Shown here: piece by piece, positions 35,419 to 44,235 of the stretch
Layout: each line of letters opens with the position of its first letter
Numbering within the stretch: the first letter of the stretch is position 1
NCBI GenBank assembly: GCA_023415835.1
Contig: JAEZJK010000035.1
Coordinates: 1 to 55,226 of the forward strand
Origin: Bacillota bacterium
Lineage (GTDB): Bacteria; Bacillota; UBA4882; UBA8346
Reading direction: 5' to 3'
DNA: 55,226 bases
The notes under the pieces: model-generated
The model's input: only the letters and a program-made list of their open reading frames with translations
Told to the model about the DNA's origin: nothing
The model's database searches: none
Translations under genes and position numbers: made by a program

Positions 35419-36846
35419 TTATAAACTTTGGATCAATTTCGCCAAGCCGGCCCGGGGGATCCAAAGCCAATCCGGCCGGTACTTTGATTCATAAAGGCAC
35501 TCGTACACCGCGCGCTCAATTTGGAAAAAAGTCAACAGGGGACCGAATTCCTCCGGCCCCGGTAAAAAGCTGGCCTTAACCTCCCGGCAGCTTTGGAGGT
35601 ATCCTTGACTCAAACTGGAACTGATTTTGATTTCAATCTCCTTATGCCCCGCTTCTGCCCAATTGAGCCGGTAACTGATCGACCTTAACAGCGAGGCTAC
35701 ATCTTTAAGGGGCGAATCATAACTTTCCCTTTCCGGGATGGATTTCAACGGTTCGCCTTCAAAATCGAGTATCCTCCAACCATCTGCAGTTTTAATAACT
35801 TGCTCCAAATGTAGGTCGCCATGAATTCTATATTTAGCGCCTAGGTTACTCCCAGATAACCGTTTTTTAAGGTCAGTCAATTTTAAAAGAATCGAATCTG
35901 TTTCCGGCAAACTGATCTGATCGGTTCGAACACAATTGACAATGTGCTCAATCCGCTTTTCAAAATCAGCCAGGTTAAAATCATGGTACGCCCCGTCATT
36001 CCGGGCGATAATCGCCAAATCCCGATGCAAGATACCCAAAGCGCTTCCCAATTGACTCGCCTCTTCACAGAGGAGTTCCTCGGTTTCGAGGGAGGGTTTT
36101 TTAAAAATTTTTCCCCATCGTTCCCATCCGGTCCCGGAATTCTCTACCGCTTCCATGATGATTCCTAAGGTGTATTCCCTTTGTGCTTGATAATTGAAGG
36201 AACCATAAAGCTCCGGGATTTGTTTGGAGCCAAGCCGGTTTAGGGCCGCGCCTATTTTAAGTTCCGGATTGACACCCGGATAGATCCGGCGGTAGTTTTT
36301 GAGCAGGTAACCGCGGGTGACAAATAACAACGAATTGCTGGTGCTTCCATGGAGATGAAAACGGGGTTCATATAAGTTACGGTAAGGTTGAAACCGATAA
36401 GTCCCTTGAGAAGCGGGAAGCGAGGCCCGGTCTTGAATCAGCCCTTCCAGTAGTGAAATATATTCGTAAGTCGGGATCGGATCATAAAAATAATAGCCGC
36501 TTTTTTCAAACCAAACTTCCCGATCCATATTTCGGCTTTGGGTGATTAAGAAAGGCAGGTTGTAATAATAGCCCATCAATGGCTGTGTTTGGTATAGATT
36601 GAAGGCAATAACGGATCCCGTTGAACCGGCTTGATGAAATTGGATCGAGTCAACCAGCTCAATCTCGCCCTGAAGCTCCCGGTCGGCAAACCAGCGTTCT
36701 TTTTGAAAAAACGCGGCCGGTAACGTTCTGTATAATTCTTTTAATCCGGCATCCCCGGCTAATATCCAGTCAGCCACAACAACCTCAAGCATTAGTATTT
36801 GAACCGGGCTACTAGGTACCAATCGGTTTAAACCGTTGCCTTCCAA
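35419..36846 (-). CDS. Maltokinase-like sugar phosphotransferase
   Basis: This 475-residue protein has a kinase fold with the N-cap of maltokinases (FFQKERWFADRELQGEI). Catalytic motifs YRIHGDLHLEQVI and GWRILDFEGEPLKSIPERE are the aminoglycoside-kinase-like loop and DFEGEP Mg site, diagnostic of maltokinase/TreS-fused Pep2 proteins. It would phosphorylate maltose to maltose-1-phosphate for the GlgE pathway. The start (TTG at 36846) lacks a clear ribosome site; an ATG 54 bases in is an alternative. No glgE, treS or glgB is in the window. Confidence 0.82.
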   Translation of the reverse strand: MEGNGLNRLVPSSPVQILMLEVVVADWILAGDAGLKELYRTLPAAFFQKERWFADRELQGEIELVDSIQFHQAGSTGSVIAFNLYQTQPLMGYYYNLPFLITQSRNMDREVWFEKSGYYFYDPIPTYEYISLLEGLIQDRASLPASQGTYRFQPYRNLYEPRFHLHGSTSNSLLFVTRGYLLKNYRRIYPGVNPELKIGAALNRLGSKQIPELYGSFNYQAQREYTLGIIMEAVENSGTGWERWGKIFKKPSLETEELLCEEASQLGSALGILHRDLAIIARNDGAYHDFNLADFEKRIEHIVNCVRTDQISLPETDSILLKLTDLKKRLSGSNLGAKYRIHGDLHLEQVIKTADGWRILDFEGEPLKSIPERESYDSPLKDVASLLRSISYRLNWAEAGHKEIEIKISSSLSQGYLQSCREVKASFLPGPEEFGPLLTFFQIERAVYECLYESKYRPDWLWIPRAGLAKLIQSL

Positions 36847-36916
36847 TCAAGAATCAGGTAATAGATTTCCAGCTTTGTTGCTGTCTTCTGTCTCCCGACT
36901 CCCAGCTTTTTAGATT

Positions 36917-37684
36917 TCAGCCGATTTTCTCCCCCTGAAAGATCCGGTTCATCTGTTCAGAGTATTCCCCATTTTGATCAGATACAATTATCGGGGGGAG
37001 GATTTCCACTTCCGGGCCGGCGCCGGGCCGTGATTCAAGCAAGATAAGATTGCTTTTGGCTTCTGGTTTGGGATATACCATACAAATCCTTTTAGGGGTG
37101 AGATTGTGCCGGTCCAGGGTCAACAATAACTCAGTGAGGCGTTCGGATGGGTAGATCAAGGCAAATCTACCGTTTCCTTTGACCAGCCTTTTGGCGGCAA
37201 TGATAACTTCCTCAAGTTTACAGCCAATCTCGAATTTGGCCATGGCTAAGGATTGGTTCCCTGAGATTACCCCTTTGCCAATAGGATAAAAGGGAGGGTT
37301 ACTAATGACAATGTCAAATGAGTTAGGCTTCAATTCCGCCGGCAAATCCCGTAGATCGCCGTTCAGGATTTGAATGTTAGCTTCCAACCCATTCAAAGCC
37401 ACGCTACGCCGGGCCATTTCCGCCAACTCCGGCTGAATCTCGAGGCCATAGACGGATCCGGCCTTTTTTGTCCCGGCGATTAACAACGAAAGCACTCCGC
37501 CACCGGCGCCCAGATCAATCAGGCTGCCTTTAGGGGCGGGGTTAACAAAACCGGTCAGCAGAAAGGCGTCGATGGTGAACTTGAACTTCTCCGGGTTTTG
37601 GATGATCCGTAGCCCGTGATGGCCAAGGCGGTCAATCCTTTCGCCGGGGAGTAAAGAAATGTTATTGGGTTGCAGGGCTATCAC
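36917..37684 (-). CDS. TrmN6-type tRNA1(Val) adenine-N6 methyltransferase family protein
   Basis: This 255-residue SAM methyltransferase has the SAM loop LIDLGAGGGVLSLLIA, the base-binding NPPF motif (IVISNPPFYPIG) and an N terminus typical of YfiC/TrmN6 (GERIDRLGHHGLRIIQNPEKF). E. coli TrmN6 methylates A37 of tRNA-Val; the substrate here is inferred. It is followed by the maltokinase gene after a 70-base gap holding degenerate heptamer text. Confidence 0.88.
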   Translation of the reverse strand: MIALQPNNISLLPGERIDRLGHHGLRIIQNPEKFKFTIDAFLLTGFVNPAPKGSLIDLGAGGGVLSLLIAGTKKAGSVYGLEIQPELAEMARRSVALNGLEANIQILNGDLRDLPAELKPNSFDIVISNPPFYPIGKGVISGNQSLAMAKFEIGCKLEEVIIAAKRLVKGNGRFALIYPSERLTELLLTLDRHNLTPKRICMVYPKPEAKSNLILLESRPGAGPEVEILPPIIVSDQNGEYSEQMNRIFQGEKIG

Positions 37685-37710
37685 TCCTTACGGTTTAAAG
37701 ATTCATTATT

Positions 37711-37734
37711 AAAAAAAGACTCCCGAATGGAGCC
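37711..37734 (-). terminator. Terminator-like hairpin in the leader of the TrmN6-like gene
   Basis: On the minus strand GGCTCC, ATTCG and GGAGTC form a short stem-loop (with one G-U) followed by TTTTTTT. It lies 27 bases before the start of the methyltransferase gene, so it would be an attenuator for that gene or stop antisense read-through. Confidence 0.5.
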
Positions 37735-37975
37735 TTTATTATTATACGGCAATTAAGCCGTTTATCCTTCAGTACAAATCAAGGAGGGATTATAATACCA
37801 TAAGTTCATTAAAATAGCCATGCTCAAAATTTCTGTGATTTTCTGTTTTGATAGTATAAGGTTCTTAACCACTTCTCCTAAGGTGTAAGGCCGGATTATT
37901 TGCAAGCCCCTGGTATATTTTATACCCCCTAAAGAAACCCTAATAAAACAATTTTAGACACACCGGAGGCTTCTC

Positions 37976-38428
37976 GTGAAGGAAGATCCAATTATAGCAG
38001 GAGCGACGGCCGGCCTAATCGCCAACATTGCCAAAGACGCAGGTAATCTGATTAGCATATTGCTAAACTGGACCAATTATTATTATTGGCACCTGGCCGC
38101 TTCCATTTTTGTCGAACCGGAATCGGTGAAAAAACCCGGCGCTTTATTCCTCGGCTTTTTAGGTGATAATATCATTGCCGCAACTTTTGGTATTATTCTT
38201 TACTATCTCATTAGTTACACCGGGAAAAGATTCTTTATAATCAAGGGTTTAGGATTATCCTGGTTATTATGGGTATTTTTATTTGGAGCGGTAATTAACC
38301 TGGATATCGTTCGGATCACCCCCACCGACATCGGAACCAACCTATCGGCATTTCTAAATCATTCCCTATTCGGGATAGTCAGTGCTTTATTGCTTAAAAA
38401 AATAATGAAGGCTACTTTTTTTTCATAA
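37976..38428 (+). CDS. Membrane protein of unknown function
   Basis: This 150-residue protein has four predicted membrane helices (about 10-35, 58-82, 90-112 and 120-142). The N-terminal DPIIAGATAGLIANIAKD is reminiscent of YqhR-like proteins, but I cannot assign a function. The GTG start at 37976 has GGAGG 6 bases upstream. It stands alone between oppositely oriented genes. Confidence 0.7.
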   Translation: MKEDPIIAGATAGLIANIAKDAGNLISILLNWTNYYYWHLAASIFVEPESVKKPGALFLGFLGDNIIAATFGIILYYLISYTGKRFFIIKGLGLSWLLWVFLFGAVINLDIVRITPTDIGTNLSAFLNHSLFGIVSALLLKKIMKATFFS

Positions 38429-38497
38429 ACCTCCCGGTGATAACGAATCAATGATCCAATTCATAATTTTACCCTCCGCTAAGATACTATTACCAAA

Positions 38498-39016
38498 CTA
38501 TATTCGCATATTTAGCATATTTAGGCTTTTCCCCTTCCCGTTAATTGAATCAATACCAGGCTCCTGGGAGTCGGCGATTATTTTTATCGCTAAAATTTGG
38601 TAATCAAAGGTGCCTCCCGGCGCCTCGACTACAAACCGGTCATTAACTTTCTTTAAAAGCATCGCTTTACCCATTGGCGATAAAAAGGAAATCTCGTTAG
38701 AACCGATTTTATTTCGAAGCGGTGAGACCAGTTTATAACAATCGGTCCCACTACCGCCGCTCTCCGCGACAACCACCTCGCTGCCGATGACCGCATTGGG
38801 GAAATTATTATCGGCTGTAGCTTTGATTGTAACCCGTTTTAGCGTTCCGTCTAACCACCGGACATAATCATTCAACACCCGCTTCAACTCATCGGCTTCT
38901 TTGGAAGGTTCGCGAAAAAAGACATCAATAATTTCACTGATTCCCTCCTCAAGCTCCACTAAATTGGCGAGCAAATAATTGAAGGCGCTTTTGGTCAAAA
39001 AGATTGGCTGGTTCAT
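38498..39016 (-). CDS. GreA/GreB family transcription elongation factor
   Basis: This protein of about 172 residues has an N-terminal coiled-coil hairpin (about 1-75, ANLVELEEGISEIID) and a C-terminal FKBP-like domain (about 85-160) with the Gre landmark NEISFLSPMGKAMLLKK and APGGTFDYQILAI. The hairpin tip acidic pair is less clear than in GreA, so it may be a paralogue. The ATG at 39016 is preferred: AAAGGAG lies before it. A longer frame to 39109 adds an unlikely hydrophobic extension. Confidence 0.8.
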   Translation of the reverse strand: MNQPIFLTKSAFNYLLANLVELEEGISEIIDVFFREPSKEADELKRVLNDYVRWLDGTLKRVTIKATADNNFPNAVIGSEVVVAESGGSGTDCYKLVSPLRNKIGSNEISFLSPMGKAMLLKKVNDRFVVEAPGGTFDYQILAIKIIADSQEPGIDSINGKGKSLNMLNMRI

Positions 39017-39477
39017 CGGAAACTCCTTTCTTAAAACAATTTTTTTGTAATTTATCAGGAGACAAAACCCATTTAATGTCAAAATCACGGCAATAAAACA
39101 CAAGGACATTTAGCCCAAAGACTAATGCCCTTTCAAAATTTTACTTTAATTCGGCCAGTAAAAGCCTTAAATGTTTTTTTCTTTAATAAAACGTAAGGAC
39201 ACTTCGTCTGGAAACGAAATATCCCACTTAGAAAATGCTTATGCCGTTTGTCGATCCACATCAGCCCCATTTTGATAATTTCACATGGGTCAAGCTGAAG
39301 CTGGCGCGGAAGTCTATCTGGAAATATTCTATCATATTATACAGCGGTTGTAAATAGAGGAATCCTATTCCTTTTAATTGAAATATACTAATTAAATGGG
39401 TTCGGTTCAATTAAATGTAATATATTTAAAATACCGAGGTTGTTATTTTTATGAATTTAGCTTTCCGTTAAAACTTA
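39017..39477. other. Non-coding spacer
   Basis: An AT-rich stretch holds no supported gene. AATTAAATG occurs twice 20 bases apart around 39391-39419, and GGACACTTCGTC with GAAACGAAATATCC near 39195-39222 can form a weak hairpin. No known RNA motif is recognised. Confidence 0.4.
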
Positions 39478-40203
39478 TCAACCACTCATCCCGTTCCGTA
39501 AGCCCATCGCAAATTCCCCAGGCAAACCCGAGGCCTCGATTGCTTGGGCCATCCGTTCCACATCGTATTTCACCCTGATAACCTCGGTTTCTATGGAAGC
39601 TTCAGTCAATTTAACTACTGTATAAGCGGCGCGCTGGTCCCCGTCCTTGGGTTTCCCGACACTACCCGCATTGATCAAACACTTTGTATCCATCACCCTG
39701 GTATATGGCAAATGGGTATGGCCGCAGATAATAATATCAACCTTCTCGCTATCAAAGAAACTTAATACCGGCTCCTCGGGCAGGTCGGCATAGAGGTGTT
39801 CGCTAATTTGACGCGGGCTCCCGTGAACTATTAAAACCTTTTTACCACAGGCGCTAAATTGGATCCTTTCCAAGAGGCTGCGCAGAAAAGACCGGTTTTC
39901 GAAGTTGACCTGTTTCTTGGTCCATTCCAAAGAAACCTGCCCCAATTCCTTCATATGGGGATCGATAAAAAGGCCACCGCCACTATCCGGTTTATTGAAC
40001 CCTACCGCGTCATCATAGTTTCCCATAATCGTCGGAATCCGGTTTTTCCGGATCAAATTAATCACTTCATTGGGATAAGCCCCAAACCCGACCAAATCGC
40101 CGCTGCAAAAAACCAGGTCAATATGGCGGGAGTTAATATCCTCCAAAACCGCTTCCAAGGCGATGGCATTAGCGTGAATATCCGATAAAATTGCAATTCT
40201 CAT
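39478..40203 (-). CDS. Metallophosphoesterase (YfcE/MPE-type)
   Basis: This 241-residue calcineurin-like phosphoesterase has DIHANAIALEAVL (D and H metal ligands), SGDLVGFGAYPNEVI, the GNYDDAV motif with Asn and His-substitute context, VHGSPRQ, and CGHTHLPYTR with LINAGSVGKPKDGD. These are the five conserved motifs of the superfamily, in order. Closest in form to bacterial phosphodiesterases of the YfcE/ApaH-like group; the substrate is unknown. Confidence 0.92.
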   Translation of the reverse strand: MRIAILSDIHANAIALEAVLEDINSRHIDLVFCSGDLVGFGAYPNEVINLIRKNRIPTIMGNYDDAVGFNKPDSGGGLFIDPHMKELGQVSLEWTKKQVNFENRSFLRSLLERIQFSACGKKVLIVHGSPRQISEHLYADLPEEPVLSFFDSEKVDIIICGHTHLPYTRVMDTKCLINAGSVGKPKDGDQRAAYTVVKLTEASIETEVIRVKYDVERMAQAIEASGLPGEFAMGLRNGMSG

Positions 40204-40283
40204 AGCCGACTACCTCCTGTGGTTAGCTGAGTGCTTTAATCAATAAATTCAACTTCTCGCCCGGATATCCTTTTTAACCTCAC

Positions 40284-40331
40284 TCCCTCTCTGAACGGAG
40301 CGAATCATAGATGCAGGTTCACGGAGAGGGA
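40284..40331. repeat. CTCTC-stem hairpin repeat, copy A
   Basis: TCCCTCTC (40284-40291) and GAGAGGGA (40324-40331) pair perfectly around a 32-base loop containing GGAGCG and GGTTCA. It resembles the hairpins at 52953-53003 and 53064-53109. It lies in the otherwise gene-free 40204-40570 spacer. Confidence 0.6.
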
Positions 40332-40522
40332 TGACTAAGCCCAAAATGTCGGCCTTTTAACCGGTGGTTCGAAGATGCTATTAAGATCTTATCGGGGCTA
40401 TGTTTTATGAGCGCGGAGAAAATCATCATTGTCCAGAAAGCCCGATCCGAGAAAAAATACGGAGCAGAGAGATTCGTTGGAAAATTACCTCAGAGGAACA
40501 GGACCGGGGTGAGGTTAACGCC

Positions 40523-40550
40523 AAAAACCCGTAGTATCCGCTACGGGTTT
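40523..40550 (-). terminator. Terminator of the Spy/CpxP-like gene
   Basis: AAAACCCGTAG (40523-40533) and CTACGGGTTTT (40540-40550) make an 11-bp stem with a six-base loop, T-rich on both strands. It lies 21 bases beyond the stop of the minus-strand gene at 40571. Confidence 0.85.
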
Positions 40551-40570
40551 TCAACCTAAACCATTGGCCA

Positions 40571-41050
40571 TCATTTAACATTGCAACATCCGCCGCCCAT
40601 TCTACCTCCACCGCGAGCCCCCCGGCCGCCGGAGCCAGGATTGCAGTTAAAACCGGACTCTTCTAATTTCTTACGTTCCTCCGCGGTCAGGGCGCTTTTC
40701 ATCTTATCCTGCATTGCCCGGGCTTTATTAACCATCTGTACCCTAAGGCCGGCAATCTCTTTTTCTTTGGCTTCAATCGCGCCCTGGTTCAACTTCTCGG
40801 CCGACCATAATTGACGCAGTTCCAGTTGTTTCTTTTGGATCTCAAAGCGTAACGGTTGGGTCTCCTTTTGAAAATCCTGCCTGATTACTAACATTTTCTG
40901 CTCTTGTTCCGGTGTCAAATTGAGATTCTTGAAAACCTTGGTCCCTCCTCCTTGGTTCGGTCCTTGACCCCGGCCGTTACCGGCAAATGCTAACGAAACC
41001 GTTCCTACCAATACTAGCGCTACCACAGTTGTCAAAAATAATTTCTTCAT
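40571..41050 (-). CDS. Spy/CpxP-like periplasmic protein
   Basis: This 159-residue exported protein has a signal peptide (about residues 1-23, cleavage after AFA). An LTPEQEQKMLVIRQDFQKET segment is a Spy/CpxP-type LTxxQ motif, followed by long helices, SALTAEERKKLEES as a second copy of the motif, and a Gly/Arg-rich tail ending GGGCCNVK. The Cys-rich end could bind metal. It is transcribed divergently from a response-regulator/kinase pair, the arrangement of cpxP with cpxRA. It is probably an envelope stress or metal chaperone/sensor. Confidence 0.82.
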   Translation of the reverse strand: MKKLFLTTVVALVLVGTVSLAFAGNGRGQGPNQGGGTKVFKNLNLTPEQEQKMLVIRQDFQKETQPLRFEIQKKQLELRQLWSAEKLNQGAIEAKEKEIAGLRVQMVNKARAMQDKMKSALTAEERKKLEESGFNCNPGSGGRGARGGGRMGGGCCNVK

Positions 41051-41172
41051 TTAAACCATCCTTTCTTAATTTCTCATCTGGCTTTTTCCCTTAGCGAACT
41101 TTTTTAAAAGGACCACCTCTCTTTCTTTGCCTTAAGTTTACCCCCTGATTTTGAAACTAACGTGAAAAAGAT

Positions 41173-41222
41173 GTGGAGATTTTGTGGAGAGTTTTGACCT
41201 TTGACCCAAAATAGGATAAACT
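41173..41222 (+). promoter_or_regulatory. Promoter and direct-repeat operator of the two-component genes
   Basis: TTGACC (41194-41199) and TAAACT (41217-41222) are 17 bases apart. Just upstream GTGGAGA occurs at 41173-41179 and 41184-41190, an 11-bp-period direct repeat of the kind OmpR-family regulators bind. A TTTGACC duplication overlaps the -35. Auto-regulation by the downstream regulator, and control of the divergent Spy-like gene, is inferred. Confidence 0.5.
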
Positions 41223-41256
41223 TAATCTATACTAAAATACCTATCTGGTGAGGTTA

Positions 41257-41952
41257 ATGCATAAGATTTTAGTAATCGAAGATGAATTAAAAATTCAGCA
41301 AATCATTGAAGCCTACCTTAAAAAAGAAGGCTACCAAGTTTATACCGCTGTCGACGGCCACTTTGGCCTGGAACAAGCGGAAAAACTCCAACCGGAGCTG
41401 ATCATCCTCGACCTGATGCTTCCGGGACTCTCCGGCGAGCAGCTTTTAACCCGGGTACGCCAGGTTTCGGACGTTCCGGTCATAATTTTGTCCGCTAAAA
41501 CCTCCGAAGATGAGCGTATCTTCGGCCTTAATATCGGAGCCGACGATTATCTGGTCAAACCGTTTAGCCCCCGTGAGTTGGTGGCCAGGGTCCAGGTCCA
41601 GCTCCGCCGGAATCAAGTTTCGAAAACCGCTCCGGCCTCGACCCATTCTTTTAATCAGGGGGAGCTAGGCATCAATCCGGCCAAACACGAGGTTTATCGT
41701 AATCAAGAACCGCTGAACCTGACGCCTACTGAATTTAAAATCTTAATGCTATTGTCGCAAAGCCCGGGGCAGGTCTTCAGTAGGAGCCAATTATTAGCAC
41801 AAGTCCAAGGTTATAGTTTTGAAGGTTATGACCGGACCATCGACAGCCATATTAAAAACCTGCGCCAAAAAATCGAAACCAACCCCGAAAAACCCCGCTA
41901 CATCCTTACCGTCTTCGGAGTTGGCTATAAATTTGGGGGTACCAGGGATTGA
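41257..41952 (+). CDS. OmpR/PhoB family response regulator
   Basis: This 231-residue protein has a receiver domain (MHKILVIEDELKIQ; acceptor Asp in LIILDLMLPGLSG; Lys in DDYLVKPFSP) and a winged-helix DNA-binding domain (about 130-228, LTPTEFKILMLLSQSPGQV, IDSHIKNLRQKIE, VFGVGYKF). The ATG at 41257 follows GGTGAGG; the GTG at 41248 is within that ribosome site. It overlaps the histidine kinase gene by four bases. Together with the divergent Spy-like gene it forms a Cpx-like module. Confidence 0.95.
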   Translation: MHKILVIEDELKIQQIIEAYLKKEGYQVYTAVDGHFGLEQAEKLQPELIILDLMLPGLSGEQLLTRVRQVSDVPVIILSAKTSEDERIFGLNIGADDYLVKPFSPRELVARVQVQLRRNQVSKTAPASTHSFNQGELGINPAKHEVYRNQEPLNLTPTEFKILMLLSQSPGQVFSRSQLLAQVQGYSFEGYDRTIDSHIKNLRQKIETNPEKPRYILTVFGVGYKFGGTRD

Positions 41953-43310
41953 AATCTCCGATTCTTAAAAAACTAACCCTGGTTTTGCTGGCCATTTCAT
42001 TGGGAAGTATTTTAATCTCCGGCTTCATCATCAATATTTCCCTAAACTATCAATTCCAAAATTATCTTGTCCAAACCGAACAAGCGCGGCAGCAGCAAAT
42101 AGTGAATAGCTTAGTGGAACTCTACCGCGAGTATGGAGGCTGGCCGCACCTTCCGGGCAATTTTAATAGCGGCAGGGCCGGTTTAATGGGAAATTTACGC
42201 TACGTTACCGATGAACATGGTGAAGTAGTAATCATAAACCGCCCTAGGATGCCCCGGCGGAATAATAATTCATTAATAGCCCATCCGATCGTGCTGGACG
42301 GGAAGTTAATCGGAACCGCCTATTTCGGGCGGAATATGCTCCAAAACATTTTAACCGTCCAGGATGAGCTATTCCGGGCAACGATTAACCGTTCCATCGT
42401 GCTGACAATGGTTTTAACCGGGATGATCTCGTTTTTGGTTGCCTTCTTTATTGCCCGAAGGTTTTCAGCCCCGATCCTGGAGATGAGCCAAACCGCCAAA
42501 GGCATGACTTCGGGTAATTTGGAATCCAGGGTTCATGATCTTCCCCCCGATGAACTCGGGGAATTGGGCATCAGCCTTAACCAATTGGCGGAACGCTTAT
42601 CCACTATGGAGCGGCTTCGCAAAAAGATGACTGCCGATGTGGCCCATGACCTTCGTACCCCTTTGGCTACCTTACGGAGCCATCTGGAGGGAATGATTGA
42701 TCGAATAATTCCATCCACCAAAGAGAATTTAGAATCATTGCTGGAAGAAACCAACCGCCTAACGGCGCTGGTTGAAAGCCTCCAGGAAATCGCCCTCTCC
42801 GATAAGGCGATTCATAACTTTCAGTATTGTTCGTTCGAACTTTCCGCATTTCTTAAAGATACGGCCTACCGGTTTGAGCATCTATTTAAAGGGAAAAACC
42901 TTAAGCTCAGCTATACAGAGAACCGGCCGTGTACAATTGAAACCGATCGTAACGCCTTGTCCAAAATCTTGGATAACCTATTAGCTAACGCCTTAATATT
43001 TACCCCTTCCGGCAAAGAAGTCGAACTTCGCTTGGAAGCTGATTCGGATTGGGCGGCCATTCACGTAATCGACCAAGGCTCCGGAATCTCTGAAACGGAT
43101 TTGCCCTATATTTTCCAGCGTTTTTACCGGACCGACAGTTCCCGTAACCGTGCCAGCGGCGGTTTCGGCCTGGGTCTAACCATTGCCAAAGAATTGACCG
43201 AAGCCCTGGGCGGGGCAATTTCGGTAATCAGCCGGTTGGGAGAGGGGAGCCGCTTTACCATTACCTTGCCGCTGGCTCCCGGAACTAAATCGATAGTTAA
43301 CTTAAAATGA
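41949..43310 (+). CDS. Membrane sensor histidine kinase
   Basis: This 453-residue kinase has an N-terminal membrane helix (about 7-30), an extracytoplasmic sensor of about 110 residues, a second helix (about 145-170), a HAMP linker (FSAPILEMSQTAKGMTSGNL), HisKA with VAHDLRTPLATLRSHLEG, and a HATPase domain with NLLANALIF, VIDQGSGISETD and GGFGLGLTIAKEL. The TTG start overlaps the regulator's TGA. The sensor contains RPRMPRRNN-type basic patches but no known ligand fold. Confidence 0.93.
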   Translation: MKSPILKKLTLVLLAISLGSILISGFIINISLNYQFQNYLVQTEQARQQQIVNSLVELYREYGGWPHLPGNFNSGRAGLMGNLRYVTDEHGEVVIINRPRMPRRNNNSLIAHPIVLDGKLIGTAYFGRNMLQNILTVQDELFRATINRSIVLTMVLTGMISFLVAFFIARRFSAPILEMSQTAKGMTSGNLESRVHDLPPDELGELGISLNQLAERLSTMERLRKKMTADVAHDLRTPLATLRSHLEGMIDRIIPSTKENLESLLEETNRLTALVESLQEIALSDKAIHNFQYCSFELSAFLKDTAYRFEHLFKGKNLKLSYTENRPCTIETDRNALSKILDNLLANALIFTPSGKEVELRLEADSDWAAIHVIDQGSGISETDLPYIFQRFYRTDSSRNRASGGFGLGLTIAKELTEALGGAISVISRLGEGSRFTITLPLAPGTKSIVNLK

Positions 43311-43337
43311 TCTTCTTAAATCAGGGAGGTTTTAGCG

Positions 43338-44024
43338 GTGGGTCGCAGGTTAACTATGGCAGGAGATGTAATCGTCGATTGGATTATTACCTCGGGTAAT
43401 TGTAATGTTTATCCGGGAGGGGTTGGCAATGTAGTCCGGGGTTTAAGCCAACTCGGCTTCGGAATCGAACTGACCACTATCTACAACCCGATGGTATACC
43501 CTTTGGACCATGTTTTTAACTTGAAAAACTCGCTCCAAGATTTCACCTATCGTAACGTTAACGTCCGTAATTACGACCTCGGTATTTTCCAAAGGTTTCG
43601 CGAAGGGATCAAACCCCGGATTTTTTCGGGGGAATTTGACGCCGTGGTTTTACACGAAGAAACCTGTATCCGGAATTTCAAAGCGACTTACGCGGATGTC
43701 CGCGACGCCACTTCCACCGGTAGTTGTAAAATTTTAAGAATGAGTTCCTCCGACCCTTGGGACTTAATTATGAACCGGATTGAACATGAAATAGCCCTGG
43801 TTACTTATAGCGATCAGGTAAAAGTATATAACCGTGAAAACCAAGAGCAATACCAGCTTCAATTTCCCTTAGCGGAGGCCAAAGACACCGTTGGGGCCGG
43901 GGATACCTTCAGCGTTTGGTTGATGAACGGATATTTAAAGGCCCGGGAGATCAATCGCGATACCTTTATGGACGCGATTAAAGGGGCCCAGGAAAAGGTG
44001 GGTAAAATCGGGGTTTTTGTTTGA
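43338..44024 (+). CDS. PfkB-like carbohydrate kinase family protein, short
   Basis: This 228-residue protein keeps the C-terminal PfkB motif DTVGAGDTFSVWLMNGYL, including the catalytic Asp in GAGD, and an N-terminal GDVIVDWI plus GGVGNVVRGLSQLG. It is about 70-90 residues shorter than ordinary ribokinases: the central strands between the sugar-binding and ATP sites are reduced. It may be an active minimal kinase or a diverged paralogue. GTG start at 43338 with GGGAGGT upstream. It lies directly downstream of the kinase gene. Confidence 0.75.
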   Translation: MGRRLTMAGDVIVDWIITSGNCNVYPGGVGNVVRGLSQLGFGIELTTIYNPMVYPLDHVFNLKNSLQDFTYRNVNVRNYDLGIFQRFREGIKPRIFSGEFDAVVLHEETCIRNFKATYADVRDATSTGSCKILRMSSSDPWDLIMNRIEHEIALVTYSDQVKVYNRENQEQYQLQFPLAEAKDTVGAGDTFSVWLMNGYLKAREINRDTFMDAIKGAQEKVGKIGVFV

Positions 44025-44037
44025 CTGAAGGGACGAA

Positions 44038-44226
44038 ATGGATCAAAAACGAATCAATTGTTTTCAATGTTCTCATTTCTTCATCACTTGGGATAAAAGT
44101 TTTCCCAATGGTTGCAAAGCTTTCGGCTTTAAAACCAAACAGATGCCGTCTACAGCAGTGCAACAAGCAAGCGGCGCAGGATGCGCCGCTTTTCAACCTA
44201 AACAATCCGGAACTGTTTCAGGATGA
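44038..44226 (+). CDS. Small conserved Cys protein
   Basis: This 62-residue protein reads CFQCSHFFITWDKSFPNGCKAF and then GFKTKQMPS and GAGCAAFQPK. The CxxC with two further Cys at fixed distance, the FxTWD and FPxGC motifs are those of a small zinc-binding-like family found widely in bacteria, of unestablished function. AAGGGA precedes the ATG. It follows the PfkB-like gene after 13 bases. Confidence 0.75.
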   Translation: MDQKRINCFQCSHFFITWDKSFPNGCKAFGFKTKQMPSTAVQQASGAGCAAFQPKQSGTVSG

Positions 44227-44235
44227 TGGGATTGG

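Noticed and set aside
40426..40611. 61-residue minus-strand ORF in the spacer after the Spy-like gene
   Set aside because: It overlaps the 3' end of the Spy-like gene and its terminator; no ribosome site.
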